This document shows, one piece after another, positions 11,024-24,856 of a stretch of 64,000 nt of DNA; within the stretch, counting starts at the first letter, position 1; every line of letters begins with the position of its first letter. This DNA comes from Nageia nagi (Eukaryota; Pinophyta): positions 177,320,001-177,384,000 of the forward strand of contig JBITNC010000001.1 in the NCBI GenBank assembly GCA_050084985.1, given 5' to 3'. The notes under the pieces were generated by a model. It was not told the DNA's origin, did not search any database, and was given only the letters and a program-made list of their open reading frames with translations. Position numbers and translations under genes: made by a program.

Positions 11024-11620
11024 TGATCCATAAACTAAAATATTAAAATTTTAACTTTAATCCTTCCCAAATATCAAACACACTTAAATATTTTAAGTGC
11101 TTGCAAATGAAAGATTCATATAATTAGTATGCAAAACCAAAGAACTTAATTCACAACCACATAGAGACAAGATAACTTACCCTGGTTCACCCAATGTAGG
11201 CTACATCTAGGAATAAAAACTCTCTTCAATTAGTGGGCGGAATAATGTATAGTGACCTCCAAATTCTTCCAAAACCTCTTCTCACATTCACATACATGAT
11301 ATGATTCTGAAAAACATAGAATATTGAACTCAACTCTCCAAAAAATCTTTAGTAAAATTTTAGTTTAATAAAATTAGCTCTACAACATGATGTAAAAAAA
11401 TTAACAAAAAGATGAACTTGAAAAACTACATCTTTTTCTTCTTTTTTGCCTTCTGTATCTTTTAATTAAAAAATACTCAAACTTAAAAATCACATATCTC
11501 CCTCAAACTAAATTGGATTTTTTATCTAGAAGAAGCATAATGAAGTTGAAGAAGAATTGAACATAATGATCTAAAGCATGCTAAATATTAAGAGGATACA
11601 AATTTTGGATCAAATTATGA
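11024..11620 (-). repeat. G1 5' LTR (outer boundary approximate)
   Basis: Non-coding DNA between the primer site and the PMD pseudogene. The inner end is set by the primer site. The outer end lies somewhere in 11570-11640 and could not be fixed because the partner LTR is outside the window. Confidence 0.45.
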
Positions 11621-11639
11621 TCCTAGAAATCCTAGTGTA

Positions 11640-13818
11640 TCTTTTATAGTGTCTCCATACTCTGCTCTAGAGCCTCTAGTCTCACCTTCAACAGCTCTAT
11701 CTCTTGGTCTTTTGCAACAATCTTCTCCTTCAAGCTCACTAGGGTATCCTTTACCTATTCCCTTTCTTCTTTCTCAAAGTCCAAGTCCAACTTAGTTTTA
11801 TCTGCAAAACCAAAATAAAGCATGTACTTTAGCCATATTATTATTGCATGTAAAACTAACTTGTAGGTACATAAATCACTATACTTACTAAGCTCATTCT
11901 CAACTTGTTGTTGTGTCTCTACGATGGGAATTTCAATGGGCACATCCCATCCTCCTTGCTCACCATGTTATGATGGCTCCTCCACCCACACAGCCTCCTC
12001 TTCATCATCCCCATCACCTTCCTCTTCTTATTCTTCTTCTCCTTCTTCCTCAGCAACCTTCACCAACCACTAAAACCCATATAGTCCAAGTGTATCAGGT
12101 CGTACTCCATCCCACCATGTCAAATAGGGTTGGTCAAACTATGGCCCATTAGGCTCCTCATCTCCCTCATTGTAAAAATCACTCCCCAACCCATGGTCCT
12201 AGGGAGGTAGTCATTCCTCCACTCACTTAGGAGGAGTCTCATATAAATTAGGATCATGTGCCCTATACTTATCGATCCTAACCATAAACTTGCATTCTGG
12301 TGTAATGCGCTGTCTTTGATCAAACTATATCATGATCCTCTCAAGTTTATATGGATCCATAAAGATCTTTTGTATTTGCAAGTATCCCAATACGTGTTGT
12401 TAGTCTAGCTCACCCCATAATCCATTTGGCCAATAATCTATAACTACATAAGATCTATAGATCACATCTCCTACAAAACTAAAGTCACAATTCAATTCTC
12501 TTCCTTAAACTAATAAACTAAACCATGCATGGTAAGTTACTTACTACCTATCAAATCATCCATGAGTTTCATGTATACCTCCATGATCTTGTGGATGTAT
12601 GTGATCTTTCCATGCTTTGTCTAGCAATACCACATTAGATGATCAAGAGCATGCCACGTACAAGAAGCTATCTAGGCCTAACCATGATAATATGCTTGTA
12701 CACCCAACACTATAGCATAAATGAATGTGCCACTCTCCTCCCACTCTTTTGCACCATGATGAAATTGTACAAGTCATGGTAGATTTGGGAAATAATGTAA
12801 TGTGCTCATTGTTAGAATTTATAATGTAATATTGTATAATATTTCTCTTTAATGTAAATTCACTTAATGCTTAAAGTATCTTTAGATACCTTAAAGCATT
12901 AAGAGAATAAAAATAGGAAAGGGACTAAATATAGAAAGAGGATTAAATATAGGAATATCTTTAACCTTACCTTTGGGTTACAGTGAGGTTAAAGAGTGGA
13001 TTTCTTCTTATAAATAGAGAGGTACCTCCTCTCTCATATTATACAATTGTAAAGCAAGCTTTGCTTTAGGTTTAGGGTTTGGAAAGAGAGGAGAGATTAT
13101 GTAAGAGAGGTCCTTAAGAATAAGATCTTAATTAGTGGATATACTCCTAAATAGGGAGGAACTAGTTTATATCTATGTTATTTGTGAGATTGTCTTATGT
13201 TATTATGCTATTATATTGATGTTGTAAGTACCTTCTTGAGATCTTGGTAAATTAGAAGTTAATTCAGAAAAGGTTAATTTCATCACCCAATGCATAGCGA
13301 TGACCATGCATCATCTCATAGACCACCTATATCAATTCAAGTGGAAATACCTCATGATTCTTATTTGGATAAACAATGTTATCAATGCATGTTTCCATAA
13401 CCAACTGAACTTGTATGAACCTCATCATCTTGCTCCTAAAAGCATGATGAAGGAAGACACCCTTCTTCCCCTCATGATACTCTAAAAAACCTATAAGTCA
13501 CTTTACTGACCATTTATATTGGTCATAAATCATCCCCTCCTCAAATAATATACAATACCCCTTCAAAGGCACTCACAATATCATGTGAATGTCCTTGGGA
13601 ACTATAGTGATATCCCTTGTAAGAAGATGAAATATTTTGGTTCTCTAAAACCATCTCTCCATCAAAGCCATCAATAGCTCCTTGTCCACTTGAACATATG
13701 AAGCATGAAAGAGCCATCCCATACCAACATGATATAGCACTTCCATATCCTCCTCTTTGAGCTTATCCTTCATCCCTAGGCACTTCTTCCATCTTCGAGA
13801 CATAGGTTTGGGCTCCAT
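11640..13818 (-). pseudogene. Plant Mobile Domain (PMD) pseudogene of element E3, split by a solo LTR
   Basis: The minus strand starts with ATG at 13816-13818 (MEPKPMSRRWKKC) and shows LYHVGMGWLFHASY, then VDKELLMALMERW and IFHLLTRDITIVPKDIHMIL. This aligns with FVDYIYHDRDMWIALMERW and TFHLPIREIMVTLEDIYRI of the PMD gene in E2. PMD is a plant-specific domain of MAIN/MAIL-type proteins that is often found inside transposons. Downstream parts (below 12820) include an acidic Glu/Asp-rich stretch and a coiled-coil-like end (LKEKIVAKDQEIELLKVRLE, near 11660-11740). An apparent short intron lies near 11800-11890, at the same relative place as in E2. Stops occur, for example TAG just after MERWF. 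Confidence 0.7.
12820..13285 (+). repeat. Solo CopA LTR
   Basis: 466 bp from TGTTAGAATTTATAATG to AGGTTAATTTCATCA, with no primer site or polypurine tract on either side. It shares the CTTTAACCTTACC block with the LTR at 54875-55334, so both belong to one subfamily. Flanking pentamers are CTCAT and CCCAA (3 of 5 match). It sits in the middle of the PMD pseudogene. Solo LTRs arise by recombination between the two LTRs of a full element. Confidence 0.85.
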
Positions 13819-15934
13819 GAGAAATTGACAATGCTACAAGCAAAAATAAAAAGGTACATATTAGTTTTTTATGTAACTTCAATAAAATCATAGTACAAAA
13901 ATTTTATTTGGTTATTTCTAGCACACATAACTAAAACAAATAAATGGATAGCCATTTTATCATATTGAAATTTACTTTTCCGCACCAGTGCCTATGTTGG
14001 GCTTTTTACGTCCATTTTTTTTTAAAATTAGGTGTAAACCCTTTTTATTCCTTTGATTTAGCAAAATCATGGTCTCACACTTATCTAAGTCCTCTAAATT
14101 CAAAAATGAATAGGCCATAATCAACTAAAACCCTATTCCCAAAACCAATGATTTTGCCCATTTTACTAATTCACATGCAAAATTCATAAAATTAAAATAT
14201 AAAAGGACTTTAGACACTTACCACATGAGTAGAAAACCTATTGTGTCACATGAGGTAAGCCTTATGATTCTCTTGCTCCGTAATCTTCATCCTAGAATGC
14301 AAAAATTAGGTCAAAATTTTTGCAAAAACCCATGGAATTAGACTAAATTACTTTAATATTACTTACCTAGCAATGTTGATAGCTCATAAGGCTTCAAATC
14401 ACTTCAACAATCTCACCCAACTCTCCCTATACTAGAGCTCAATATCCAAATAGTGAAAGTGATAAATGAGTCACTATCTTGCCTATTACAAAACTAAATT
14501 AGGATATATTTAACAATGTAGACATTAATTGATGATCATATTCTACCTCTTATTTTTTAAACATGATTTTCTTACTCCTTAAACCATTTGAGTCAAGTGC
14601 TAAAATGTTTGGAAACCAAAATCATAACATATCCTAGTGTCTATGCTTATATTGGCATCTGTGCTAGCTACCATCACTCGCGTTGGCATTCCTTTGCATT
14701 CATATCCTTAATCTAAAAATCACAAGTCCTCCAACTACATGTGGTCTAAAAATCAATATAATACTAACAAATCTTGGAAAATCAAGTTTTTATAGGTACA
14801 AATAAACATCTAATCAAAGAATAATACATTCCTTGCAAGTTCATTCTTAGGTCTAACCTGTTCATTACATAATCAAGCACTCTACCAACAACTATCATGT
14901 ATGAAAATATCTTTTCTAAAACCATATATCATGCTACATGTTGGAGCTTCAATAATAGAAGCATTTGAATCAAATTTGCTAACACATACATTGAAGCTAG
15001 CATGGATGTTGGGTTACAAAGGTATTAATCAGACCAAATCATTACACGTTAGCATAATGGGTATGTCATATGAAGTATACCTATCCTTATATACACTTTG
15101 CATTTTATCATTTGCATGATTAGGAAATATTCAAACCAATCATTGGTAAGTCACATTTGTTGGTTGGGTATCAACTAACCATCACTCTTAATCATATCTA
15201 AGAATAGGGTATGTACCTTATAATGATGATTGTATCTCATGTCAATATCTAAGAATAGAAAATGTACCTATGAACTATGAATGACATATCACATAATATG
15301 GTTGGGAAATATTCAAACCAACCATATATTTTAGTCATCTTTTTTAGTTGGATCTCAACTAACTATCACCATGTTGCTTTTTTTGATTCATATATTGCAT
15401 TTAGTAATGGGGTATGTACCTCATCATGATGTTAACATGTATTATTTTGATTGCATGTATTCCATCTAGGAATAGGGCATTTATCCCATGATGATGCAAA
15501 GATATATTTATCTTGATTTCTCATGTATGAATCTAAGAATGAAACATTAAGTATTTTTGTATTTGGTGTTCTCAAAATGATGTATGCATATTATATTTAT
15601 TTCATCCTTGCTCCATTATTACTATATCATTGGATGAAACGCTATGATATTCTCTCTTTCTATCACTCTTAAATATTTTATGATTTAACAATCATATATG
15701 TGCTTGGAAGTGTTTGTCTCTCATTTTTTCAAGTTTCATTATTTTCTCTTGATTTATTCTACTACATGTAAGCCATTACATCTCACAACCAAGGCAAAGA
15801 GGGGGAAATATACATCATCAAATCCTTGATGATCCAAACAACTAAACCAAGGAAGTGTCAAATTTTTCTTCTCTTTACCTTTACTTCCTTTGCAAGAATA
15901 ATGTCATTTTAAGATTCAATTTCATTATACTTAC
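13819..15934 (+). other. E3 interior, no gene; loose repeats around 15150-15560
   Basis: No coding region is recognisable. Between 15150 and 15560 a loose repeat built on TCTAAGAATAGGGTATGTACC with TGATGATG is seen about five times. Its position, between the PMD gene and the 3' polypurine tract, matches the tandem-repeat blocks in E1 and E2, although the repeat unit is different. Confidence 0.4.
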
Positions 15935-16700
15935 AAAGGGGGGCATCTATTGACACCTAAAAGTATTCCCCTTAACACGTTTCTACTTAGGTGTAACTTA
16001 CATACATGTTTAACATATTTCAATCATATTTTATATTATTATCACATAGTTTTTAGGTTGTATTCTTATGTTTTATGTTAGGTATACTGAGATGACCTCA
16101 ACCAATATTCAAGGGGTGAAATAGTGAATCATGCCTTTAAATATAAATCTAAGTATTTCTAACCTAGGGAAAGCATGTCAAAATTACATCTCAATAGTCG
16201 ATACCCTATACTTTGGCATTTCTAAATTTTGCCTATTAAGACTAGAATCTTGTTATCACTTGAACAAATATCTAACATCCACTTCCATGATCATATGCTC
16301 AATTCAACTTATCATCAATTATTCTATTATCAATCCTTACTGGTGAACCTCATTTCTTAGCAATGTTTGCACCTATGTTGAGCTCTCAAAAATCTATGCC
16401 TACACTAAGCTCTCAAAGATCCACACCTGCATTAGGGTTTCTTCTATAGCTAGCATTAGGGTTCGCACAGTAAGGTCATCACTCTTTGACAAGTTCAATT
16501 ATCATATCCTCAACCTCGACACAAGTAAGGACACACATGTATTTATCTTTCACTTGATTTCTTTCTCTTTAATGCATGTGGTTATGTTTTACATCTTAAC
16601 ATCAATGTAATTTTGTTATTCTATTACTGCATAGTTGAATTCCCTTATTCATGTATGTTTGTTTGAGTTAATTAGCTTAGATAAATCATACAATAAATAT
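15935..16700 (+). repeat. E3 polypurine tract and 3' LTR start (end not found)
   Basis: AAAGGGGGGCATC at 15935-15947 is followed by TATTGACACCTAAAAG. E1 has AAAGTGGGGCATC followed by TGTTAACACATAAAAA at the same junction, so this is the 3' LTR start of a related plus-strand element (TG decayed to TA). The LTR's downstream end, target duplication and 5' partner were not found. Confidence 0.55.
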
Positions 16701-19099
16701 TTATGGGCTTTTAATTCATTTAGAGTATAACCTTAGGTGATACCAAAACATATATCAATAAAGGAACTAACTACCTCCCTCATACCCTAAAGTTGCAGCA
16801 ATAGTGATGGATTACTTTACCCTCGATGCCCAAGATACATGGGTCAAATGGTGTCATTTGGTATTTCTCAATAATATACGTTGGAAGAAAAGAGTGAACA
16901 TGTCAATTTTGTTTTTTATGAAACTTGAGAGGGTAGCAAAAATCCTTTAGAAAGGCATTTTGGATTTTTTTTTGTACCAAGGCCTCTTCTCTATGGTGTT
17001 CAAATTCATGCTCATGAAGGGAGAATAGATAGAAAGAATGTTAGTGTAGAAGTGATCTAGCATGGAGGAGACTTCTCGTAGAGATGAAATGGAACTCTTA
17101 AAAGTAGAAGAAGAGATGGAGGCTGACCACTCTATGAAGCCACTTGATACAAATAAGTGTGTAACAAAAGGGAATGATCATGTGATCAAGGCCTGACATG
17201 GAATTAAGAGGTATCATATAAGAAAGAAATCAATGTCATATGTGGTTCTCTCAAATGAGGCAGCTTTACAAGAAGATCATGAATCATAGGGACATAATGC
17301 TTCTATATAGAGGTCCAAATTCCTAATCCTCATGAGCCATCTATTGATAGAAAATATATAATAATGATGAGATTATAAAATCAAAGTCAATTATTTTCTT
17401 CTATATTATTAGTCAATAATTTATTGACAATACTATGTATCATCATAACCTTTAAGGAATGCATATAATGATAATAACTTACTATGTTCCATATAATATT
17501 CTTAAATCCTTATTAATATATGTGAGTAAGGATATTAGGTCATGAATTATGAGCTCATGATGTAGTTATATCATGAACATAAACCACTAAAATAATCTTG
17601 TAACTATACTTGTTTAATGAAATGACATAAATAAAATGTTGTATGAAATCATTTTATATAGCTATGATCACTTGAAAAGACAACATATAAATTGTTCCCA
17701 CATGCAAATTCACAACACCACAATAATAATAAATATAATGTAAATTCTACATGTGCCACAATATCATAAACTACTTTAATGATGTTTGACAATTTTACCC
17801 ATTCTACACTTCATTTTTTATAATAACAATATTTATAGTCTTGAAATAGTTTTTGTAATCTTAATAAGTTTTAGCAACTTCTATTAAACTACAACAAAAA
17901 TATGATAATCTTTCCAATAAAAATACCCCACAAAATCATATGTGAAGTGTTGGTTACAAAATAACTTGATTCTAGAATGTAACAATTTACTAACAATGGT
18001 GTATTCCTATCGACATCTTCCTCCAATACTCACCCTTATCTCTTATATGAATAGGGAGTTTATTTTCTATACTATGCTGAAGAAAGGCAATTCAAACCTA
18101 GTTTGAATTTCCTTTCTTAAAAGCCTTTGGGTAAACTTTATCTTTAAATTAATCAAGATGTTTTGTTGGATGATAAGGCCATAACATATATTGATTCATT
18201 GAAGGTGTTCCTTATAATGAGTTAGGGTTACAAACTAAATCTCTACGAACTAACAACAACCAACAACCCTACATCCAATTAGTGTTACATCTCAAGAATT
18301 CATTTCTTTGAATCTAGTGGATACATAATCACTATAAATCTAAGGTTTTAATCCCTTCGATATCCCTTTCTACAGCTATAACCAGAATGATGGAAAATAC
18401 AAAAGCACAAGTAATTCATAACATCATTCATAATAATGCATATAAGTTCTTAATGAACCTTACCACAATAGTTAAATAATAATATGTATTAAATTATAGA
18501 TTGTTAATTGGAAAAAACTAGAAAAAAGGAGAAAGCAACTTACATTCACTAGGACACACCATAAAGAAATACCCACAACTCTTCCTCTATCCTTCATCTT
18601 AGATATTAGGTGTTTAGTTCCCTTTTAATTAATTAATCACCATAGCTGCTAGGTAATATTTAGTTAGGCTTTAATTAAGGTAATTACTTTAGGACTTAGG
18701 TAAAGTCTAGGTCTTTAGGTTAGGTTTAGATATTTAGGAATTTAAATTCCTTACTTATCTAACCTCACCTTTCTAATATAACAATTAGATCAATAGGTAC
18801 TAAGTACTAACATTGTTCTTCTTTTGTGCAAGTTTGCAATAATTCAAAGGTAATAGAAGATGCAAATTTATTTTAGAAAAGATTACTTATCCTTTTACCT
18901 AAGGAAGCCATTGTCAACATATTCATAGCCACCATTAAAATCTACACTGAATATCATGCAATATATTATAGCATAATGTTCACATTGTTAATCATCAATA
19001 TTTTCCATTGATCATTATAGAAAGATATCATTTCCTTTTCAAAATTACATATTCTACTATATCTAAAAAACCATGACCTTGTAACAAGACATCACGGTT

Positions 19100-20800
19100 G
19101 GTCCATAACACATTCTCCAAATAAACAAAAATAGCAAATATACAAACAAGTTCATTATTTATGTACAAATAAGTTCATATTATTTAGTATTGATGATAAT
19201 AATAGATAAATAAATATTAATCATTGTATTAGCATGATAGAAACTTATAATTTCATTTAAATATTTTATAATTTAAGGTAAACCATTTACTCATTTATTT
19301 TTTATAATTATACATCACTTATACATATACATTTTGTATATTAATTTAATTGATTTATACTTAATTTAATAATTTTGGTTGTATTAATTAGTTGATAAGT
19401 ACAAGATATAACATACAAATGAATAGTATATTTTTCCATTCTTCACTCTTCTACTTTGTCACTTACCTCAATTATCAAGTAAATTAATATAGAAGCAAAT
19501 AGCATATACACAAATAGGTTCATTACTTAATTAATTATGAAAATAATCTATTAAATATAAATAAATTATATTAAAAATGTTGACAATTAAAATGCATTTA
19601 ACCAAATATTAACCATTCAATTATTTTTAGTTATCATATAAAAAAATAAACTTGCATTTTTATTTAAGTGATTTATAATTTTGTTCATTATCAATCATTG
19701 ATTTATTTTTTATAATTATGAATGAATATTTATATGTATTATTTTCACTACTTTTTATTTTATTTTAAGAAAGCATCTACTCTATTAGTTATCCTGTTAC
19801 ACATACATATTTCTAATTTTATTTAAATGATTTTTATAACGAATGATGTTTGGAAATCCAATGTTTATAGGACCTTCAAAAATTATCCAAAGATAAATAT
19901 AGATTACTTATGTATTTAAATGATTATTTTCAACAAAATTAATATTCATAATAAAATCATCAAGCTTGTTTTGATTATCTTGATTTAATAGTTATGGATT
20001 AGATTGTAATTACAAATATCTTTATAGGTTTATCAATTGTTTTTATATAACATAAAATACTATTTGTGTCATTATGTTTAAAAGATACATGTTGTATGCC
20101 TATTAAGTCAACTATGTAAAAGGGCAAGTATTTTTATCCCCTTTACTCTTACTAAATTAGCAAACACAAATACAAAGAAATAAAACCTTTCTCTATTTTT
20201 TTCTCTTTTCTCCATCTATTACCCACATTCTTCAATTTTATTTTCCAAACAAACTAAAAGAAAACAAATGAAAAATATATGAGCAAGCACATTATTTATA
20301 TAACTATGAAAATAATCTATTATGTACCAACCAACTATAATAAAAAATTATTATAACCAAAAGGTACAAAATAATATAATCAACCTTTCAATTATTCTTA
20401 CTTATTATATATATAAACTTCAACTCATTTAAGTGATTTACAACTTGTATATAAATCATTAGTTCATTCAATTTTTGTAATTGCGCATATACATTCATAA
20501 AATATTTTAATTGATTTTAGATTAGCTTAAATAATATATAACAATCATCCACTTTCTTATTATTTATGTTATTCTATTAACTATATTGAAGTGACTTCTA
20601 ATAATATTGTATGGTATATTATTTATTCAATTATTTAATTCCTATGATACATGAAACATTCCTTGGGCTAAATCTTTTAATTGACTCAAATAAAGAATTT
20701 TCACCATTTACTAAAAAAATATGTTTGCTTTTTTTTTATATATCTATATAAAAATAAAACTTTTATTTAAATGATTTTTACTATTATTTTCTTATAACCA
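19100..20800. repeat. Strongly diverged long-period tandem repeat
   Basis: A block reading roughly GCAAATATACAAACAAGTTCATTA, ATTATGAAAATAATCTATTA, then a T-rich part with TTTATTTAAGTGATTTATAA recurs near 19130, 19490 and 20260. Isolated TTTTATTTAAATGATTTTTA pieces lie near 19815 and 20765. Spacing of about 365 and about 760 bases suggests a unit of about 370-380 bp. Identity is low and the region is AT-rich, so chance similarity contributes. Confidence 0.3.
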
Positions 20801-20864
20801 TATTATAATTTTAAAAAATAAAAAATGATTGAAAAAACACTAAAACATGCAACAATCAACAAGG

Positions 20865-20928
20865 AAAACCCTAAAGGAGGTCCATGGCCATCCTTTAGGG
20901 TTTTAAGAGGGGATTTCTACCCCTCTTA
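20865..20928. repeat. Two adjacent perfect hairpins
   Basis: AAAACCCTAAAGGA (20865-20878) and TCCTTTAGGGTTTT (20891-20904) are perfect 14-bp inverted arms around a 12-base loop. The next arms, TAAGAGGGG and CCCCTCTTA (about 20904-20928), are perfect over 9 bp. There is no T-run typical of a terminator and no gene nearby. They may mark the end of a foldback or DNA transposon. Confidence 0.6.
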
Positions 20929-23900
20929 AAAATATTCTTTATTAATAAGTATTCTTGAGTAGTACATTAACACATATATAAAAAGATAACTTAAATACAT
21001 TGAAGTGCATTTAAAAAATTATTTTGATAAAGAATATAACCCTAGGTAAACTCCATACTATTCATACTAGATAGACTTCCATCACCCTTGAAAAATTAAT
21101 GAAACAAATATATGTTATTAACAAATCATTAATACCAATTAAAATATCAATTATATTCAATTAAGAAATAGAATTAATATGTTAATTCCTTCCATATAAA
21201 ATATTTTTTATTTATTCAAAAGGAAAATACTAATAAAAGTTACCTATATCTTTCGTTTGATTTTACATGCTTGTAGAAGATTCTTCCTCGAAGCTGCACA
21301 ATTCATTTTTTAATTAATATGATACTAATATATGATAAATACAAACTATACCTTAATAATTGACATTAATAAAATTTAAAACTTTTCATTATATTTATAT
21401 TGAAAATATGTAAACAACATAATTCAAATAAAATTAGTAAAATATATAAAAATAAATTTAACTAATTAATTTATTCACAACCACAATTAAACTAGTTGTT
21501 AAATACATGAAATCCATCTCCACAACTAAATTATTCTAGTTGCCAGTATACAAGAATAACTATTTCTAGATTAATTAAGTTAAACAAGAATAATATCATT
21601 TATAAAAGTGCAGAGTATTTAGATAAGTAGTCAAGATCAAACAAAGTGGATAGTATAGAAAAAGAATGGTTAGAATAATGAAACATATACAATTTGTCAA
21701 TACAAAAGGTTTGTTCTTTCAACTATTCTTTACCAGTACTCCATTTTAATTATGTTAGCATTTGAGTTGTTACACTAATCAAAGTTTAAGTGAAAGTAAA
21801 GCATATAATTGACCAAATAACTACAATAAAAATAAAGACTTTGAATTTAGATTTCTTTGATGTATAATAGATATGCAATCAAAAGTTTACATGCAAAAAA
21901 TAATAATAATAATCAAAGTCATTATTTCCACCTGTAGACTACCCATTTTTCAACCTCTTGTGTAGACTAAAAAGCTGATATAAAAAAATAAAATAAAAAA
22001 TTATATTAAATATCTAGATACAACCAATATAGTCCAATGAAACTGAAAAATAAAAAGCATTATATTACCAATCAAGAGTGCCAAAAAAAGATTAGTGGCT
22101 TATAAGATTATATAGTTGGGCAATATCTTAATTGCATCTACAGAAAAGAACAGTAATCATTAGTCATGCAGGATGATGTAATTTATTTGTAAATGCTATT
22201 ATTGCTGCAATATACATGAAGTTGCATTACATATATAATTTTGGTAATATTATAATTTATCATAGCATAAACCTTCATAAAAAATGTTAAGCAAAAATAA
22301 CATTTAAGATAAGAATAAAATATTTAACTATTTATTTAATGGAGGTAGACATTGCTACCAACATTAAAATTGTAAACTATATAAACTAAAAGTTTATAAA
22401 AATTAATTAATATAATCCAAAGTTTCCAAATAAATTGAAGCTTAAATTAGCGAAAGAAGACATAAGTTGCATTAATGTGGCAAAGTATGAAATCAAAAAT
22501 TTCATGCTCACAAATGCAATGCTTGAATCTTTACCAATTTTTATAGATATCACTTTGTACTTCCTTTTCCTTATTCCTCTCAGAAAAAAATTAACAAAAA
22601 ATAGTAAATATTAAATTAATTCTGTATAAATAAATAGAATAAAGTTATAAGAGATTTGGTCTAAAATATTTGTATGATACATAACATTGATAAATTGAAA
22701 ACTCTATAAAAATTAATAAACAATCCATCACATATTTAACTTAGAAGAGTTGAAGGGAAAAAACCAAAAGATTCTTAACTATTTATACCATAAAAAATCT
22801 ATAGATCAAAAAGCATTTCCTTCTACTGATGCAGGAGAATCCACTCTAAGTTTAAGTTAAACATATCAGTCTCCAAGTTTTCAAGAATATGTGAGTCTAG
22901 TTAAGTCTAGTAAAGTCTAGGTGGAAGTAGAATGGAATGGTAAACAATGTCTAAAAATGAATAAACAGACACTTCATACTTGTTTAGGGAGTGGACCCAT
23001 TCCAAAAAGAGTGAGATGCCAATGAATGACACATCAAACAAGGAAGAGATACAGATTCATATTGAATCATTAATGTGACTACAATGAAGAGAAATCTGAA
23101 TTTAGAGGGAAGACCCCCATATGTTTTGAAGAAATCTGAATGGATTCATATCCTCAAAATGTTGTACATAGTAGCTCATTTTGATCCCCACTGTCAATAT
23201 TAGGAGTTATAGTGGTATATATGTCAATGTATTTGTATATCTATGTCCAAGAAAATGTTATTCCAAATTATATGTCCTCAATATTATAATATTTTTATCT
23301 TTGTTTTGCTTATATTCAGATGGGAGCTATCCATGTTGTAATAGATAGTAATATTGAAATTGCAGCAGTGAGTTTTTGGCCTATTCAATCTCTAATTATA
23401 TATAAGTTTGGGGTTTCCGTTCTCCTCTTCCTCCATCAAAAATAGAATATACAAAAATTATAAATAAAATCATTTTTTCTTAAAACCTTTAATATTGATT
23501 AATTTCTAAATCATTTTGAATCTATATATCTTTGCTAATGTCTCACTTTTTTACAGATTTCATGTTGATCTTATATATGTATTTTAGGCTTCATAGTTTT
23601 GAATGACACATTTTCCTTTTTGTATAATGCAAAATCTCTAGAATTTATAAATTATCTTAAACTTAGACCCATTTTTGCTTTTTTTCACCTCCTAACAAGC
23701 TCTTAAAAGGAAGAGCCTCAAAAATAAATGCAACTTAGAGATGCACTAAGGAACCATTACTATACAACAAATTAAATGCAAACAAAATAGTTTAACCTCA
23801 AAAGAAGTGTCCAAAGTCAAATGAGATTAAAATCTCCAATTTTCTTACATGTGAACTACAATGAATTTGAAACCAGAACTAAAGAGAGGATATTTGCAAA

Positions 23901-24851
23901 TGCTTAAAGAAAATATAGAAATTTTAATTTATAAATGCATTAAAAATTAGATTAAGATTAAAAGAGATAAGCTTATCAAAGCTCAAAATATAAAAGAAGA
24001 GCATCCAAATATGTATACAAGATTTTAAATGAATGAGGGAAACTAGATCATTAAAAAACACAGTAAAATAATAGGAACATGATGAAAGATGCAAACATCC
24101 TTAATTTGGTTGTGTTTCTAAAATCCCTTCCATATGAATGCTATAGATATCTGAAATAGTCAAAGAAAATAATTATTTTAATAAGAAAATATATTGAAAT
24201 TAGAATCTAATGTAATTGAGTGTGTATAAATTTCATTAAAATAATTATAGTTTCGTTAGTGGAAAAACAAGAAGCCAATATCATACTGCAATAACAAGAT
24301 ATTAGAAATTCATGATTTCATCATATGAATGTCAAAAAAACTATAAGAGATCAATAGAACTAAAATTACAAAATAATGATAGTAAAAGGATAAATCAAAC
24401 AATTATATGCTTCTTGAACCTCTCTACACAATACATTGATTCTTTTGAGATGCATCTTTGTATTAATATTGAAAATAGTATTAAGTAAAAAGATTGTATA
24501 AATAAATTCATATATATGTTTAGACTATATAATATTTCCCATGATGCTCTATTTTCTGTAAGAAACATTTTTATGATTACTTCAAATTTTGAAGACAATG
24601 TAACATAAATTATATAGTAAAAAACCTATTTAAACAAGAAAGTTCAAAACTTATAATAGAAATATTTTGTTAATCTCACCTCTATATAATTCACAATAAA
24701 TAAACATATATATAAAAAGCTATCATTCAACATATCTTTCACTGAAGATAAATATGAAATCATAATTATGTTCAAAGGGCAGTAAAAGAAGTTAAACAAT
24801 CACCTCATACAAGTTTGTTGCATGCTTCCTCTTTTGCACCTCCTTGCCTTA

Positions 24852-24856
24852 AGTAG
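24852..24856. repeat. E1 target site duplication, left (AGTAG)
   Basis: AGTAG directly abuts the TG of the left LTR and recurs at 31056-31060 directly after the CA of the right LTR. A perfect 5-bp duplication shows that E1 inserted as a unit. Confidence 0.9.

Larger units (their letters stand above)
1..11620 (-). mobile_element. Ty3/Gypsy LTR retrotransposon G1, partial, split by a Copia insertion
   Basis: Reading the minus strand from about 11.6 kb down gives 5' LTR, primer site, gag, then (after the CopA insertion at 2976-10349) the gag zinc knuckle, aspartic protease, reverse transcriptase, RNase H and the start of integrase, which runs off the window at base 1. The order PR-RT-RH-IN is diagnostic of Ty3/Gypsy. 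The 3' LTR lies outside the window. All domains carry stops or frameshifts, so the copy is dead. The upper LTR boundary is approximate, because the outer end runs into the PMD pseudogene and no clean TG terminus was found. Confidence 0.85.
16701..24856. other. Long AT-rich stretch without recognisable gene
   Basis: About 8 kb with no ORF above 70 codons that resembles a known family. A short open run at about 16810-16945 (DYFTLDAQDTWVKW, LNNIRWKKR) could be a relic of a transposon ORF but was not identified. The 18.5-18.8 kb part is rich in TTTAGGT/TTAGGTA words. Two structured items inside are listed separately. Confidence 0.6.

Noticed and set aside
13300-13485. Plus-strand ORF of 61 codons
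   Set aside because: Shadow of the PMD pseudogene, which reads on the minus strand with recognisable motifs.
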